Shown here: positions 1 to 9,392 of the stretch, piece after piece
How the letters are laid out: every line of letters starts with the position of its first letter
Position numbering within the stretch: position 1 is the stretch's first letter
Source: Albifimbria verrucaria
Lineage: Eukaryota > Ascomycota > Sordariomycetes > Hypocreales > Stachybotryaceae
Direction of reading: 5' to 3'
DNA length: 18,614 nt
Assembly: GCA_020081605.1 (NCBI GenBank)
Contig: JAHREC010000006.1
Location: forward strand, 1 to 18,614
Program-made: the position numbers and the translations under genes
The notes under the pieces: model-generated
What the model was told of the DNA's origin: nothing
The model's input: the letters and a program-made list of their open reading frames with translations, nothing else
Database searches by the model: none

Positions 1-4
1 TGGG

Positions 5-412
5 TTACTCTGAAATGGGATTGTGTACTGCAACCGGGAGTCCGGGGCCAGGAGGCTGAATGGCGGTCAAGGCCTGAGTCGGCGAGTGGGCTACCGAGGT
101 AGGCTGGGAGATGCTGGCGGACTTCTTGCCCCAATGGAACTTGACATAGCTGTTTACAGAGCCATCGCGGGGGCGTGGGAACCGAAGCGAGGTGAACTTG
201 CCGAACGACTCTACGCAATCCTTGAAGGGACTGACCAGGTTCGCCTTGGCCCGGGCTTTGCGCCGGCGCTGATCCAACGGTAGTGTCGGGGTGGGGTCCG
301 GTGAGGTGTCCGACGTCCCTGGCAAAAGACGTGGTAGCCGGGATGTTTGTGTCGCTGGGTCCGCGTGGAAGGGTGCTATTGTCCAAGTTAGCTTATCCAC
401 TTCACTGAGCAT
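5..412 (-). CDS. Hypothetical 135-residue open frame at left edge
   Basis: This frame is open from an ATG at 412 to a TAA at 5-7 and is the longest at the left edge. The product is proline- and serine-rich in its first 50 residues, has a basic patch (QRRRKARAK) near residue 50, and then a more ordinary stretch (SPFKDCVESFGKF). No family is recognised, and there is no signal peptide or membrane segment. A TTTCAG resembling a 3' splice site lies on the minus strand at the very edge (about 8-14), so the real gene may be spliced and continue outside the window. The opposite strand is also partly open here, so coding status is uncertain. Confidence 0.33.
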   Translation of the reverse strand: MLSEVDKLTWTIAPFHADPATQTSRLPRLLPGTSDTSPDPTPTLPLDQRRRKARAKANLVSPFKDCVESFGKFTSLRFPRPRDGSVNSYVKFHWGKKSASISQPTSVAHSPTQALTAIQPPGPGLPVAVHNPISE

Positions 413-1955
413 GGTATGATCTTAGGGATTCAACGACTAGGGATGGAACAGGACTAAAGAGTTTGGTAGCGAGCTAAAGGCTCGGGCGACATGAGAGTGA
501 CTGGGCTCGGGTTCTGCTCAGGGTCGTCGCCTCTTGTCTCAGCAACAACATGGCCCCAGGTGGGCTCCGAGCCTCTATGAGGGAGAGTTTGTTGCGAATC
601 TGAAGTAGGAGCATAACGGCGCATGAAGGTCCGTAGTTTGACAGGTACACATGATAGGAGCAGAAAGGCAGGCGTAGAGATATGGGAGGGGAAAGGGAAT
701 GGAAGAAGCAGACAGTCCTCACCTAAGGGAGCGGTTTTTGAGTTGCAGTTGGCGAGTGCGACTTCATCTGAGATCTCCAAAATGTAGCCAGGTGGTGGTG
801 GTCGGTAAAAGGCCTGGGGCTGTAGCGATAATGGCGACTCTGGCAACAATTGTGTGTTACATGAGGAAGCTCCGGCAGCGATTACCCATGGCTGGGAGGC
901 ACCACCATCGTATTTATTGCTCTTGACGCGCTTTGCTAGACTGCGACTGTAGGTTGCGGTATGTTCCATATCAACTGCTATCATCGACTGCTAATAGACT
1001 TGTGACCAGAAGGCAATGGTTGGTGAACAAGAGCAATGCAGAGTAGAACAGAGCGCAAAGGACAATTCGATGTCTTGGTACTAAAAATCGTGGAATGTCA
1101 TCAGCCCCAACACCCCTTTGGCTCTTTTCCTTCACTACTTGCAAACAGAACTGGTAGAGGTAAATAGGACGTACCGTGGTTATTACAGCGTATGACAACA
1201 CGGTTAACCGCGACCAAGTTGGGCCAATTTGGTCAGCCTAGAACCATTTAATTGGAGGATCGGGCTAGGGTGGAACGTAAGGCACCGATCGACAAGGGCG
1301 ATCGTAGGCAGGCTGTGTCGATAATCGTGCGAAGCCGCTTATGGAAACAAAGTGATGTGCATCGGAAACAGACAAGTCAGAATGAAGTTATGGGAACAGA
1401 GCCTTGTCGGTTGAGGTGCAAGAAGGGGTAGCAAGAGGAAGAGAAGTAGAGGGTGGAGGACAAGAGATAAAATACTGGGGGTTGAGCCAAACCAGCGGGT
1501 GCTATTTGCGTCCTGCCTGTCCATCCATCCCCACCCACCCACACATACCCTCCTGTCTCATGCCTGAAAGACACCTACTTTGTGGGAAAAAGCAAAGGGT
1601 GGTAGTGAGGGGATGGGCCTTGGGAAGGAAAAAGTAAAACTCACCGCCATCCAGCCGAGCACACAGCTGACATATGAAAAGGAAAGGACCCGAATCATGC
1701 CCAATATGAGGTCATTTATGCACCGTATCCCGAGTACGTCCTCTGTTTCTTTTTGTGTCTGCTTTTGACATCATTTTCTTTCTTCCTGATGCCACCACCT
1801 ACCAGCCGCACCGTGTGCATCCTGTCCATCGTCTTTTCTTTTCCCTTTTACCACTATTGGCATCTTGCTTTTGCTAACACTAAGAATCAGCAGACCGAAT
1901 TTGTTGCCTTATCTACAAAGTGTCGACGTAGGATTGAGCATGGCGTGGTATTGTA
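413..1955. other. Gene-poor stretch with weak minus-strand frames and pyrimidine-rich tracts
   Basis: No frame here is convincing. A minus-strand frame at 984-454 (176 codons) is open but has biased, low-complexity composition and no recognisable domain. The plus strand is purine-rich around 1410-1470 and has a CCATCC/CCCACC tract around 1519-1550. At 1740-1860 it is T- and CT-rich, which in filamentous fungi is typical of promoters or 5' leaders, but no gene clearly starts downstream. Confidence 0.4.
1201..1234. promoter_or_regulatory. Adjacent palindromes, CGG-N4-CCG type and a 23-bp imperfect one
   Basis: CGGTTAACCG at 1201-1210 is a perfect 10-bp palindrome of the form CGG-N4-CCG. One base later, 1212-1234 is a 23-bp palindrome (GACCAA..TTGGTC ends) with mismatches only at two symmetric pairs. 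Inverted CGG half-sites are the classic target of dimeric fungal Zn2Cys6 regulators. Regulatory function is inferred; the palindromes themselves are directly visible. Confidence 0.3.
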
Positions 1956-1980
1956 CACTCTAATCCCTGTTTAATTGTCA
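1956..1980 (+). repeat. Left terminal inverted repeat of the 255-bp MITE
   Basis: Inverted match to 2186-2210 over 25 bp with one transition mismatch; preceded by TA. Confidence 0.82.
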
Positions 1981-2185
1981 CGAACTCCAGTACCGACAGG
2001 GATTCTATTGGTTAGATAGACATCCTCAGTCACTTGGAAATTTAACATTATAAAAAATTTTAAAAAATTTATTAACTTCTAAGTATTATAAATAATATTT
2101 TGCTGTTGATTTTATATAATCCTAAGTAGTATTTGCTGATATTTGATCGAAAAACTGCTAGGGTCCTTGTCGGGACTTACGCCAC

Positions 2186-2210
2186 TGACAATTAAACAGA
2201 GATTAGAGTG
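2186..2210 (-). repeat. Right terminal inverted repeat of the 255-bp MITE
   Basis: Reverse complement of the left terminus with one mismatch; followed by TA. Confidence 0.82.
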
Positions 2211-2212
2211 TA

Positions 2213-3544
2213 TGGCTGACCCCCAACACCTACTCAGAGCAAAGGGAGAGCTTTACTCAAAGAGCGAATTGAGTTAGCTACTTTTCAGCCTTCATACAAG
2301 ATTCGATGGGTTGCAGTTCCATCTGACCAGGATCAATGCCCTCGTACCATATCATTATGGAATTTGAGAGTCTGGGTGTCGGGAAGAGCTTAGGATGGCA
2401 ACCTCGCTGCACCCTTAGTCATCATCTTTCAGTCGCAGATGTGAGTCGCGAATTCAGTAAGCTAGCCATATTTCGGTATCGGGATTTTCGCTTATGCACG
2501 ATTGAACGTAGGCTCAAAAACAGGGCGCTGAGAATGTAAAACCCCACATTTTAGCGCTATCTGTTTACTTAAAGCACACCTTCTAACCACTGTTGTCAAC
2601 ATCCTTGCCAATGCTTTCGGTTTGGTAAGTCAGGAGGGGGAGGCGGAGTTTCCGGCCCCTGTGATGCACGCCCTCCTAGTCCTCTCTCGTTCTGCGGTCC
2701 GTTCAGTAGACGTCCACCAGCACAAGCCGCCTAAGTCGCTCTTCTGCTGGTTACAGCCGTGCCTACTCTGCTCTGGGGCTCTCGATCTTCCAGAGCTCAT
2801 TACAGCCTATAAATCACCCTACCTGTCCTGATGCATGACCTACACCACCTGTAAAAGCTGTCGTTTGTCCCCGCCGTTGGATTGAATAGACAGCTCGGAC
2901 GGATGTCGACAAGAGGCGGCCTTTTGCTGAACTTATTGGAACTCGTTGCTGAGTAGACATGTTATGTTGCAGCACTGGTAGTAGGGCTGCGTCCGTTAGG
3001 CCTGTTGCAATGGAGGCGGATCATTATCGAGGTTGGCTTCATGCATGCTCAGCCCCTGTCATACATAACTATCAGATCGAAGAAGAGGATACAATGAATT
3101 GTGTGAGGGGTTTCGGCCTAAAAGCCAGAAAACATGTTTGTGTGCCAAAAGCCCTAGAATTTTTGCAATCCATGTCATTGTTGTGACCCAAATACCAGCT
3201 GCAAATCTCATCCGCAACAAAATTGCGGGACACAGGAGGCTGATGATAAGAACCTTGACTTCCTACCTGGCTACATGGTCAGTATGTTTTCTTTCGAGCC
3301 GGTGGTATTGAAAATGAGACCGCCATGCCTCCTTTCCACTTTCAGAAACATGCATGGATGTTTCGTTCGCAAGGCTCGATTACACCTTCGGCAGCAGGCC
3401 GCTGCTCTGCGAGCCACAGTGGCCAGTTTTCGTTAGGCAGAAGCATGTAACACCACAAATTGCATCGCCTCCTTTCCGACGTGTCCCTGCCTTCTTGCCT
3501 TCTCTTGCCTAACTCTCAACAACATGCAATACAAACAGCTTCAA
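2213..3544. other. No supported gene
   Basis: Only short, mutually contradictory frames are present (none above about 75 codons) and no splice set joins them convincingly. One small perfect hairpin stands out at 3345-3364. Confidence 0.45.
3345..3364. other. Short perfect hairpin
   Basis: GAAACAT at 3345-3351 and ATGTTTC at 3358-3364 form a 7-bp stem with a 6-nt loop. There is no following T-run and no associated gene, so no role is assigned. Confidence 0.35.
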
Positions 3545-3656
3545 ACGGTCTTTAATACATGGTCGAGCACCCACTTCCTCGATAACTGACCACGTTACTC
3601 CATTCTTTATTCGGGCATGGACACTCTCACAAGAGCACTTCATGGACGGCTCGTCA
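3545..3656. repeat. Dispersed repeat, copy 1 (contiguous form)
   Basis: Bases 3545-3616 match 3771-3842 at 62 of 72 positions, and all but one of the mismatches I count are transitions. The adjoining 3615-3656 matches 4033-4074 at roughly 34 of 42 positions, including a shared run containing CACTTCATGGACGGCT. In this copy the two blocks abut; in the other they are about 190 bp apart. Family unknown. The minus strand is open through this copy (frame 3700-3509). Confidence 0.65.
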
Positions 3657-3770
3657 GAATGGAGCGGGGTCGTGCCGAAAGTTCCTTCTGGCGTCGGCAC
3701 CTGCTAGTCTTCCATGCCTATCTATGACTACGGTGCAAACATCGAGATCCTAATGCACCCGGCGTTGCCA

Positions 3771-4074
3771 ACGATCTTTAATACATGGTCGAGCACCTAC
3801 TTCCTCGATAGTTGGCCGCGTTAATCCATTCTTTGCTTGGGCGAATGGAGAAGAGGCCATGGGTTCACATCGGAATGCTAAACATCTTCTGCTGCTAGGC
3901 TAGCTTTAGGTGCCAGGTCTTCCTACCCGCGACGACCTGGAAACCAAGTACATACTTGCTACCTATTATTTTTGCCCCTGCCCTGACAACTCCTCTCTTA
4001 GAACAGAATGCTTACATGAAGCTATCAAGGACGCATGGGCATTCTTCTAACAGCACTTCATGGACGGCTGGTCA
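3771..4074. repeat. Dispersed repeat, copy 2 (split by about 190 bp)
   Basis: The first block is 3771-3842 and the second 4033-4074. The intervening 3843-4032 is absent from copy 1 and carries a 7-bp perfect stem (CCAGGTC 3913-3919 with GACCTGG 3934-3940). Either copy 2 received an insertion or copy 1 lost the segment; no target duplication is visible at the joints beyond a shared GC. Confidence 0.6.
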
Positions 4075-5760
4075 AAGCTCAATCGAGAGAAGGATAAGTT
4101 AGACGTCGACGAGGACAGTGGCGACGAGGACATGCTACGAGGATGAGCCGGGCAGCTATGGCAGCCAGGCCGGCGCTCCGGTGGCGTCTGGTCAAGCATA
4201 AGACCACATAACACCAACTGGCTCCGATCCGACATGTCGCCGGCTCCTGGCGCCGCCGGATCTTCTCGTGGCCCGGTGTATGGCGCACAGGCCAATGCGG
4301 CTTACGACAAGATGATCCGCGAGAGCGAGGGTCCACGGAAGCTGGACGAGGAGCTGTCGGCAAAGTTTCGACTCAATAATATATCGATCGTGTCGTATGC
4401 CCTCGCTGTCAATGGAGGCGATGGCACAGAGGTTACAGAGGGCGAAGTTGAGTGAAGTGGGAAGATCAGGTGTCTGCTGATCGATCGCAACCAGATCGCA
4501 AGAGAATACAGGCGAACACGAAACTACCTGTTCTACTTGCAGGCATTTCGCCCATTCTACGATAATGTCTCCTCCAGAGAACCACCAGCCTTCCTCCATT
4601 CACTTCTCTCGGCCGTGCAGGGCAATATTAGCATGGACAACGACAGCGCCAACGTGCTGTCGCTCGGGTATTCACAACGGAGTGAGTCGTGTGGCACGGC
4701 GCAAGCGACGTGCTGGCGACGAAAGATTATGCTACAACAGGCCAGACGGCACCTATAGAGTATGCGTGCCCTATGGTGGCTACGTAGAAGAAGCGGGAGC
4801 GGGCCCTGCGTATTAGCCGCGGGCAGAAGATGGCCGATACACCGGAGGAATCGACGGCATTCGTGAGGAGTGCTGCTAGCTCCACGTAGCGATTGAGGCG
4901 AGCTAGGTGCCGTACTGCCTGGAGCAGGTCGTGTCCTCAATACCTTCAGGCTGCTGCCCTGAAACGGAACATTTGACACCGTACGACGCAGGATCTTCCA
5001 GCTGATACGCTTCTTGGGCCACGGATGTGAGTCATACACTCACATGCTCAGGTCCATCCCCATCGATGTTTTGCCTACGATTTCCAGCGCCTACGCGCGC
5101 CTTTTTCAAGCTCGCTCTCGCTGAGAGGAAGAACCGGTACACGAAGGGCTACGTATTGACATTAATCCCTCGTTGTTGTCTAGCTTTTTGGACATATGGG
5201 CACGCCTCCTATATAAAACACATATGTGGAATACTCGATCCACCTAATAAAGTGTTGCCCTTGTACTCCATATGGCATAGTCCTCGAGAGTCGCCATAAT
5301 CGATCGTCTCAGGCGCCACATCTTCTCAAGGTTCGAACGACACCTGCCAAAGCGCGTACTCGAGCCGCTCAACACAATCGACTGCCTCCGAACGCGAGGA
5401 TGGCGTTACATAGATCCCCGTACTGGATCTAGATCGCCTGGGCATGCTCGACGTGTCGAAATGGCCACGGCCTGGCGAATCAGGCCGACTGTTGCTCCTG
5501 GATATAGCCGAGCTCGGGAACCACTACGGCGAGCATATCGCCTCGAGCCGTGAAGGTGAGTTGCTGCTGGCCAAGATGGGCCACGAAGCCTTCTTACGCT
5601 CCCAAGGCGTGGCCCAGCTCGTGAGGGTACTGTTCGAGGACCTTTGGGTGCCGCAGGCACGGGCGTTCGTAACCCGTTGACACCTGCGCAAGGTCGGACC
5701 AATGGACGAGGCGGACCTACCCATCTCCCGAGGGCGATCGAGGCATGCGATGCGACTGTT
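4075..5760 (+). pseudogene. G+C-richer block of broken plus-strand frames, possible decayed gene or element
   Basis: This block is noticeably richer in G+C than its surroundings, and its plus-strand frames look protein-like but are short and switch frame. Frame 4234-4455 holds a stretch beginning AYDKMIRESEGPRKLDEELS. Around 4490-4680 a frame reads IAREYRRTRNYLFYLQAFRP. Around 5295-5430 a frame reads LRRHIFSRFERHLPKR and GWRYIDPRTG. A neighbouring frame (5444-5680) continues with LLLLDIAELGNHYGEHIAS and ends at a TGA at 5678-5680. The last two segments join across a shift near 5430, as a frameshifted coding sequence would. I recognise no family. A mis-modelled multi-intron gene is the main alternative. 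Confidence 0.35.
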
Positions 5761-5796
5761 GGAGAATGGGACTAATCTAAGGACGCCTCCGCCTGG

Positions 5797-6180
5797 ATGT
5801 CGTTAGAATTGTTGATGGAGGGACTGTCGGCAGTTTCGCCTAGTCTCGGCAAAGAATTCTTGAACATCCATACACGGTACGACTGCGTTGTAGACATGAT
5901 CCGTGTGGCTAGTGGGAACAGCTGGGAATCGCTGACACCAAAGGGTTCGACTTGGCCGCATATGCTGTATGTGGCACCGAGCAGATGGCATGAAACTTCA
6001 AGCACAACCAGCGTGAGTGAACAGAACTGGGCGAGTCTACTCCCAAACCCATCAACCTTCCTTCTATGCCCATTAATCTTGTTGCAGAGGGCCCGGCTTC
6101 GTTGTCATCGTCATTACTCTAAACCCCTACGCTCATTAAGCCCGATAAAAACACTAGGCGGCTTCGAGGAGCCCGGCTAG
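5797..6180 (+). CDS. Hypothetical two-exon gene, weak
   Basis: An ATG at 5797 opens a 127-codon frame. Inside it lies a good fungal intron signature: donor GTGAGT at 6013, ATTAATC branch-like sequence near 6072, and TTGCAG acceptor ending at 6087 (75 nt, phase 0). Splicing would give 102 residues; retention also stays in frame because 75 is divisible by three. The first exon reads plausibly (for example MIRVASGNSWESLTPKGSTW) but contains no known domain. The opposite strand is also open over exon 1, which weakens the call. Confidence 0.3.
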   Translation: MSLELLMEGLSAVSPSLGKEFLNIHTRYDCVVDMIRVASGNSWESLTPKGSTWPHMLYVAPSRWHETSSTTSVSEQNWASLLPNPSTFLLCPLILLQRARLRCHRHYSKPLRSLSPIKTLGGFEEPG

Positions 6181-8090
6181 AACGAGAAACCCTTTGGTTT
6201 TGCAAAACTTTTTTATCCAGCCCTTCCAAACAAGGAATGCGCCTCTAATCCAGCCGCACAATCCATACCTGAAATGTCAACCCCGGAAGGGGAGATGTCG
6301 TTACAGGTTAATTATTGTCCGCTCAAACATGTTAGTATTCCCAACTAGGAAAACCAATCTACTGGTCTCTAGGATTACCGTATTGAGTGCCTACAGGCCG
6401 CGACGAATATCAGAATAAAGCCTGCGACCAATTTGCAAGCACTACTGACATAACCTGCAGCTACGACTTGCGGGTTATGTTAGAACATTGTCTTCTATGG
6501 ACGGGGATCAGACAATTTCGTCTCTTGTGAGAGTTTCTACACCTCGCGCTTTATCAGTTTGGCTACAGATGATAGATTGCCATGGCAAGTCGACCTAACA
6601 GCCTTTTGAAGATTTTCACGTCCTGGCAATACGTCAAAACCTCAACCACCCTATGTTTCAATGACATGCATCTTCAATTAAGGTTCAATTAAGGTGCAGA
6701 AATCCAGGAACTTCATTCTTGATGCAATCAGCTTGTATAGGCTAGATCCTCTTCAAGGATGAGACCTATTAAGAATGTTCTCGAAAGCAATCACCTTTGG
6801 CAAGTAATCTCATCCACACACACACTCACGTGCGTCATACAAAACACGTATGTATGAGGCCTTTAGCAGAGCCTGGGTCTTCACTGCCTACGCTGGGCTT
6901 GTCGACAGTTCGAAAAGAATCGATGGACATATTACAAGACCAGAGGAGCCGCAAACGATTTCTCGAACTCTTAGCATGCAGTTGTTTATTACGGAACCGT
7001 TCGAGCTGTCTTAGAGCCTGAGCCCGAGCCAGAAATATGTATTGTTGCATTGCCCTGTCCTGTTCCTTGCCGATTCATGAATCGGCACCTGCGCCGCGCC
7101 TACACAGGATATCTTCCACCATTTTTTAGCAACTCGAGTCAACAACGAGCCTGAGATGCTTACTCCCCAGCAGCTCATCTACGCCGAGGATGTCGACTCG
7201 ATAAAGAACCCAAGGTTGAGACAGTGCTGTCTAGGCCCCCTGGCCTACACATACACCATCATTGGGCATGTTGAGCCAGTGACCGAGACTGAGCTGGAGC
7301 CGATTCTATCCAATCTAGGTTCACCAAGAATATTGAGTCCGTGGCTGAGCCCTAGCCGTTACCCACTATTTCTCAATGCCCGTTCATTGTATCGGGATGT
7401 CGTGCCTATCTTGGAGTTAATTGTGCTGCCGCTGATCCTAGCACTTTCGACAATCGCTGCCATATATGTCGAGTCTTTTTCCGAACCTGATTTGGTTACT
7501 CCGAAATTGGCCCTCTACTTCGTCCGCAGCTGAGCAAATTGACGGGGCTTGCAAAAAGCAGCCAACCCTGGAACTCACAACTATCGCGACAATGCCGTCG
7601 AGCAAATTTATCTGCCGGAGCAGAACCCAAGGCAATGTCGTTGGCCAACTCCACAACATCATTGGGGTCATTGATCCTGTGGCCGTGCCATCGCTTGTAC
7701 CATTGACCTTGTCGGCTATTATGGGACAGTTATAAAACTAACAGAGCTCTAAGCAAGACCACAGCTTTGCGCCGAATAATTCGACACGCTTCCAGTTCAG
7801 CCTCGAAGCCTTTGAAGGAGGCCTTCACTTTGCCTGGAGATATAGATGCCTGGTTCCTGGGACCATATTCGCTTCATTGCTGCGGACGAGACCGAGCGGT
7901 CATTCGAATCCTGTCAGCAGTTGAGGCGTTGAAGCATATATTAATCGACACCGATGCTCGTGTTAAGCGCGAATAAGCTACACCCCGTGACATATCATGG
8001 TGCTCACATTTCTTTGAATACTGATGCGAGACGTCGAACAAGGAATTAACAACCCCGGACCAATGAAGAGGTTTAATCATCAAAGGGACG
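6181..8090. other. Mostly non-coding, with one weak plus-strand frame
   Basis: The best frame is 7156-7533 (125 codons from an ATG), whose product has a hydrophobic stretch near residues 90-110 (VPILELIVLPLILALSTIAA) but no known domain. A weaker frame overlaps it at 7466-7735. Small structures include an 8-bp perfect hairpin stem (ACATAACC 6448-6455 with GGTTATGT 6473-6480), two tandem 11-mers TTCAATTAAGG (6673-6694), and a short CA run near 6817-6830. Confidence 0.35.
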
Positions 8091-8381
8091 ATGGAAGATG
8101 AACTTTCGAATGAGCACGAGGCATCCGCCATCTGTGGAAAGGACGTAAAACAGGTCGGTATAATAGCAACCCTGCAGATACCCCTTTCTTTGTTTACACA
8201 GTGTCAATAATGTTGTGAATTCACGCTTACTAACCGGATTAAAGGTCGGCGCGAATATCCATGTGTGTTTATGTCACCAGCGCAACAGGTCTGGTTTGAG
8301 CTGGATCCTTGATGGTAAAAATTAACTTATCACTTGCTACAGAGGTGGTTGTCTTTCCATATTGGCAAGTATTGACGGGAT

Positions 8382-9392
8382 ATGTTCACCTTCGTTAATC
8401 ATGCGGGTCGTCCCCATAGGCCTAAAAGGTTGAAGTTGAATAAGGAAGATGAGGATAAACTCGCCGCATATGTTAAATCCATTGAGCAAGCTGGCTTTGG
8501 CATCCCGTATAACACAATTCGGCGCCTGAATGTTGAAAATGCCATTTCTGGATTCTCTGACAACTGGTTCTCGAATTTCCGCCACCGACACAAACTCAAA
8601 CGCCCTACAGGCCGCAGTGATACCGAGGAGGCGGCCAGGCGTCTCGAAGCTATGACTGCTTCAATGGACGTCCACAAATCAGAATTCTGGAAAGTGGACA
8701 AGTTTGGATTCGGTTATGCTCGTGAAATTGATGGGGCGATAAGCATTGAGATGGGACAAGTTGAAGGTCGCGGAACCTCTGACTCCACGGATCATGCATT
8801 GACCTTCATTGTCGCAGATAGTGCTGCTGGGGATTCAGCAGCCCCTCAGATTACCTCTCGGTTCTGGCAAACCAAGGCTCTCACTTTCAAGGAGGATAAT
8901 GTTTGTTTCACTCGATTCGGCGACAATCCCGGGTTGGATTGGGCTATCCATTTCAATGAAGCATCCTGGAAATTGTCGGCTAGAGCTAGGAGTACAGGTA
9001 TGACGTTTGAGAAGTGGTTTGGCTGCACCTCAAGGCTAGAGGATCTCGAAACAGGAGACAAATTACCGGAACCACCAGTCACGTCACAGCGACACTCACG
9101 AATCCATCGAATTTTGATTACCCCGGATTTTCCTGAAACAATGGCCTTGGATGTCGTGCAGTATTTCAGTAAATTTGATATCGATATCGCATACTGTCCA
9201 TCGCATATAGTACTTCCGTGGCCCATCCCAGTCATTCAAAGCCGACGGCATCTGTTCCCACTAGATGAACACAAAGACAAGCGACCTTCTTCAGTGACAT
9301 CTCCGATCCTTTTACGCTACGATTTCATGAAGAAGCTTCAAGGGCACTTAGCAAGCGTATTTTTGTGCAGTATCCCCAAGCTACTTTGTTGA
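8382..9392 (+). CDS. pogo/Fot1-type transposase-derived protein, N-terminal part, catalytic acids lost
   Basis: The 336-codon frame has the layout of a fungal Fot1/pogo transposase. Residues about 15-75 match the CENP-B/Tc5-type helix-turn-helix (RPKRLKLNKEDEDKLAAYV, then NWFSNFRHRHKLK). KVDKFGF at 104-110 aligns with the family motif NFDETGF and keeps the first aspartate. FGDNPGLDWAIHF at 179-191 aligns with the family segment that usually reads ..N..GL.WL.HF. ILITPDFPETMALDVVQYF (244-262) aligns without gaps to the usual LLILDGH.SH......Y block, but the catalytic aspartate is replaced. CPSHIVLPWPIPV (272-284) aligns with PPHSSH.LQPLDV, and the third aspartate is gone. The usual N-terminal psq-type helix-turn-helix is missing; an in-frame TGA at 8373-8375 closes the frame upstream. 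The frame runs into the next entry, and the two are probably one gene. It lacks the A+T decay of other transposons here. Family assignment is by recalled motif pattern, not a search. Confidence 0.72.
   Translation: MFTFVNHAGRPHRPKRLKLNKEDEDKLAAYVKSIEQAGFGIPYNTIRRLNVENAISGFSDNWFSNFRHRHKLKRPTGRSDTEEAARRLEAMTASMDVHKSEFWKVDKFGFGYAREIDGAISIEMGQVEGRGTSDSTDHALTFIVADSAAGDSAAPQITSRFWQTKALTFKEDNVCFTRFGDNPGLDWAIHFNEASWKLSARARSTGMTFEKWFGCTSRLEDLETGDKLPEPPVTSQRHSRIHRILITPDFPETMALDVVQYFSKFDIDIAYCPSHIVLPWPIPVIQSRRHLFPLDEHKDKRPSSVTSPILLRYDFMKKLQGHLASVFLCSIPKLLC

Larger units (their letters stand above)
1956..2210. mobile_element. MITE-like element with TA target duplication
   Basis: The ends are 25-bp terminal inverted repeats (1956-1980 and 2186-2210, starting CACTCTAATC) that match at 24 of 25 positions; the one difference is a C/T transition. 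Weaker inverted similarity continues inward to about 50 bp. The element is flanked by TA on both sides (1954-1955 and 2211-2212), the duplication made by Tc1/mariner/pogo-superfamily transposases. The 255-bp body is very A+T rich around 2040-2150, has no open frame, and so is non-autonomous. The A+T core and the transition difference fit RIP. Confidence 0.8.

Noticed and set aside
454..984. 176-codon minus-strand frame as a gene
   Set aside because: Proline/leucine/serine-biased composition, no domain, no convincing start context or splice partner.
5331..5341. GGTTCGAAC as a tRNA B box
   Set aside because: The conserved CC at the end of the box is missing and no cloverleaf can be built around it.
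7156..7735. Duplicated motif (IIGHVEPV near 7258 and IIGVIDPV near 7660) as evidence of a repeat protein
   Set aside because: The nucleotide match is short and imperfect, and the two motifs are in different frames with no clear splice joining them.
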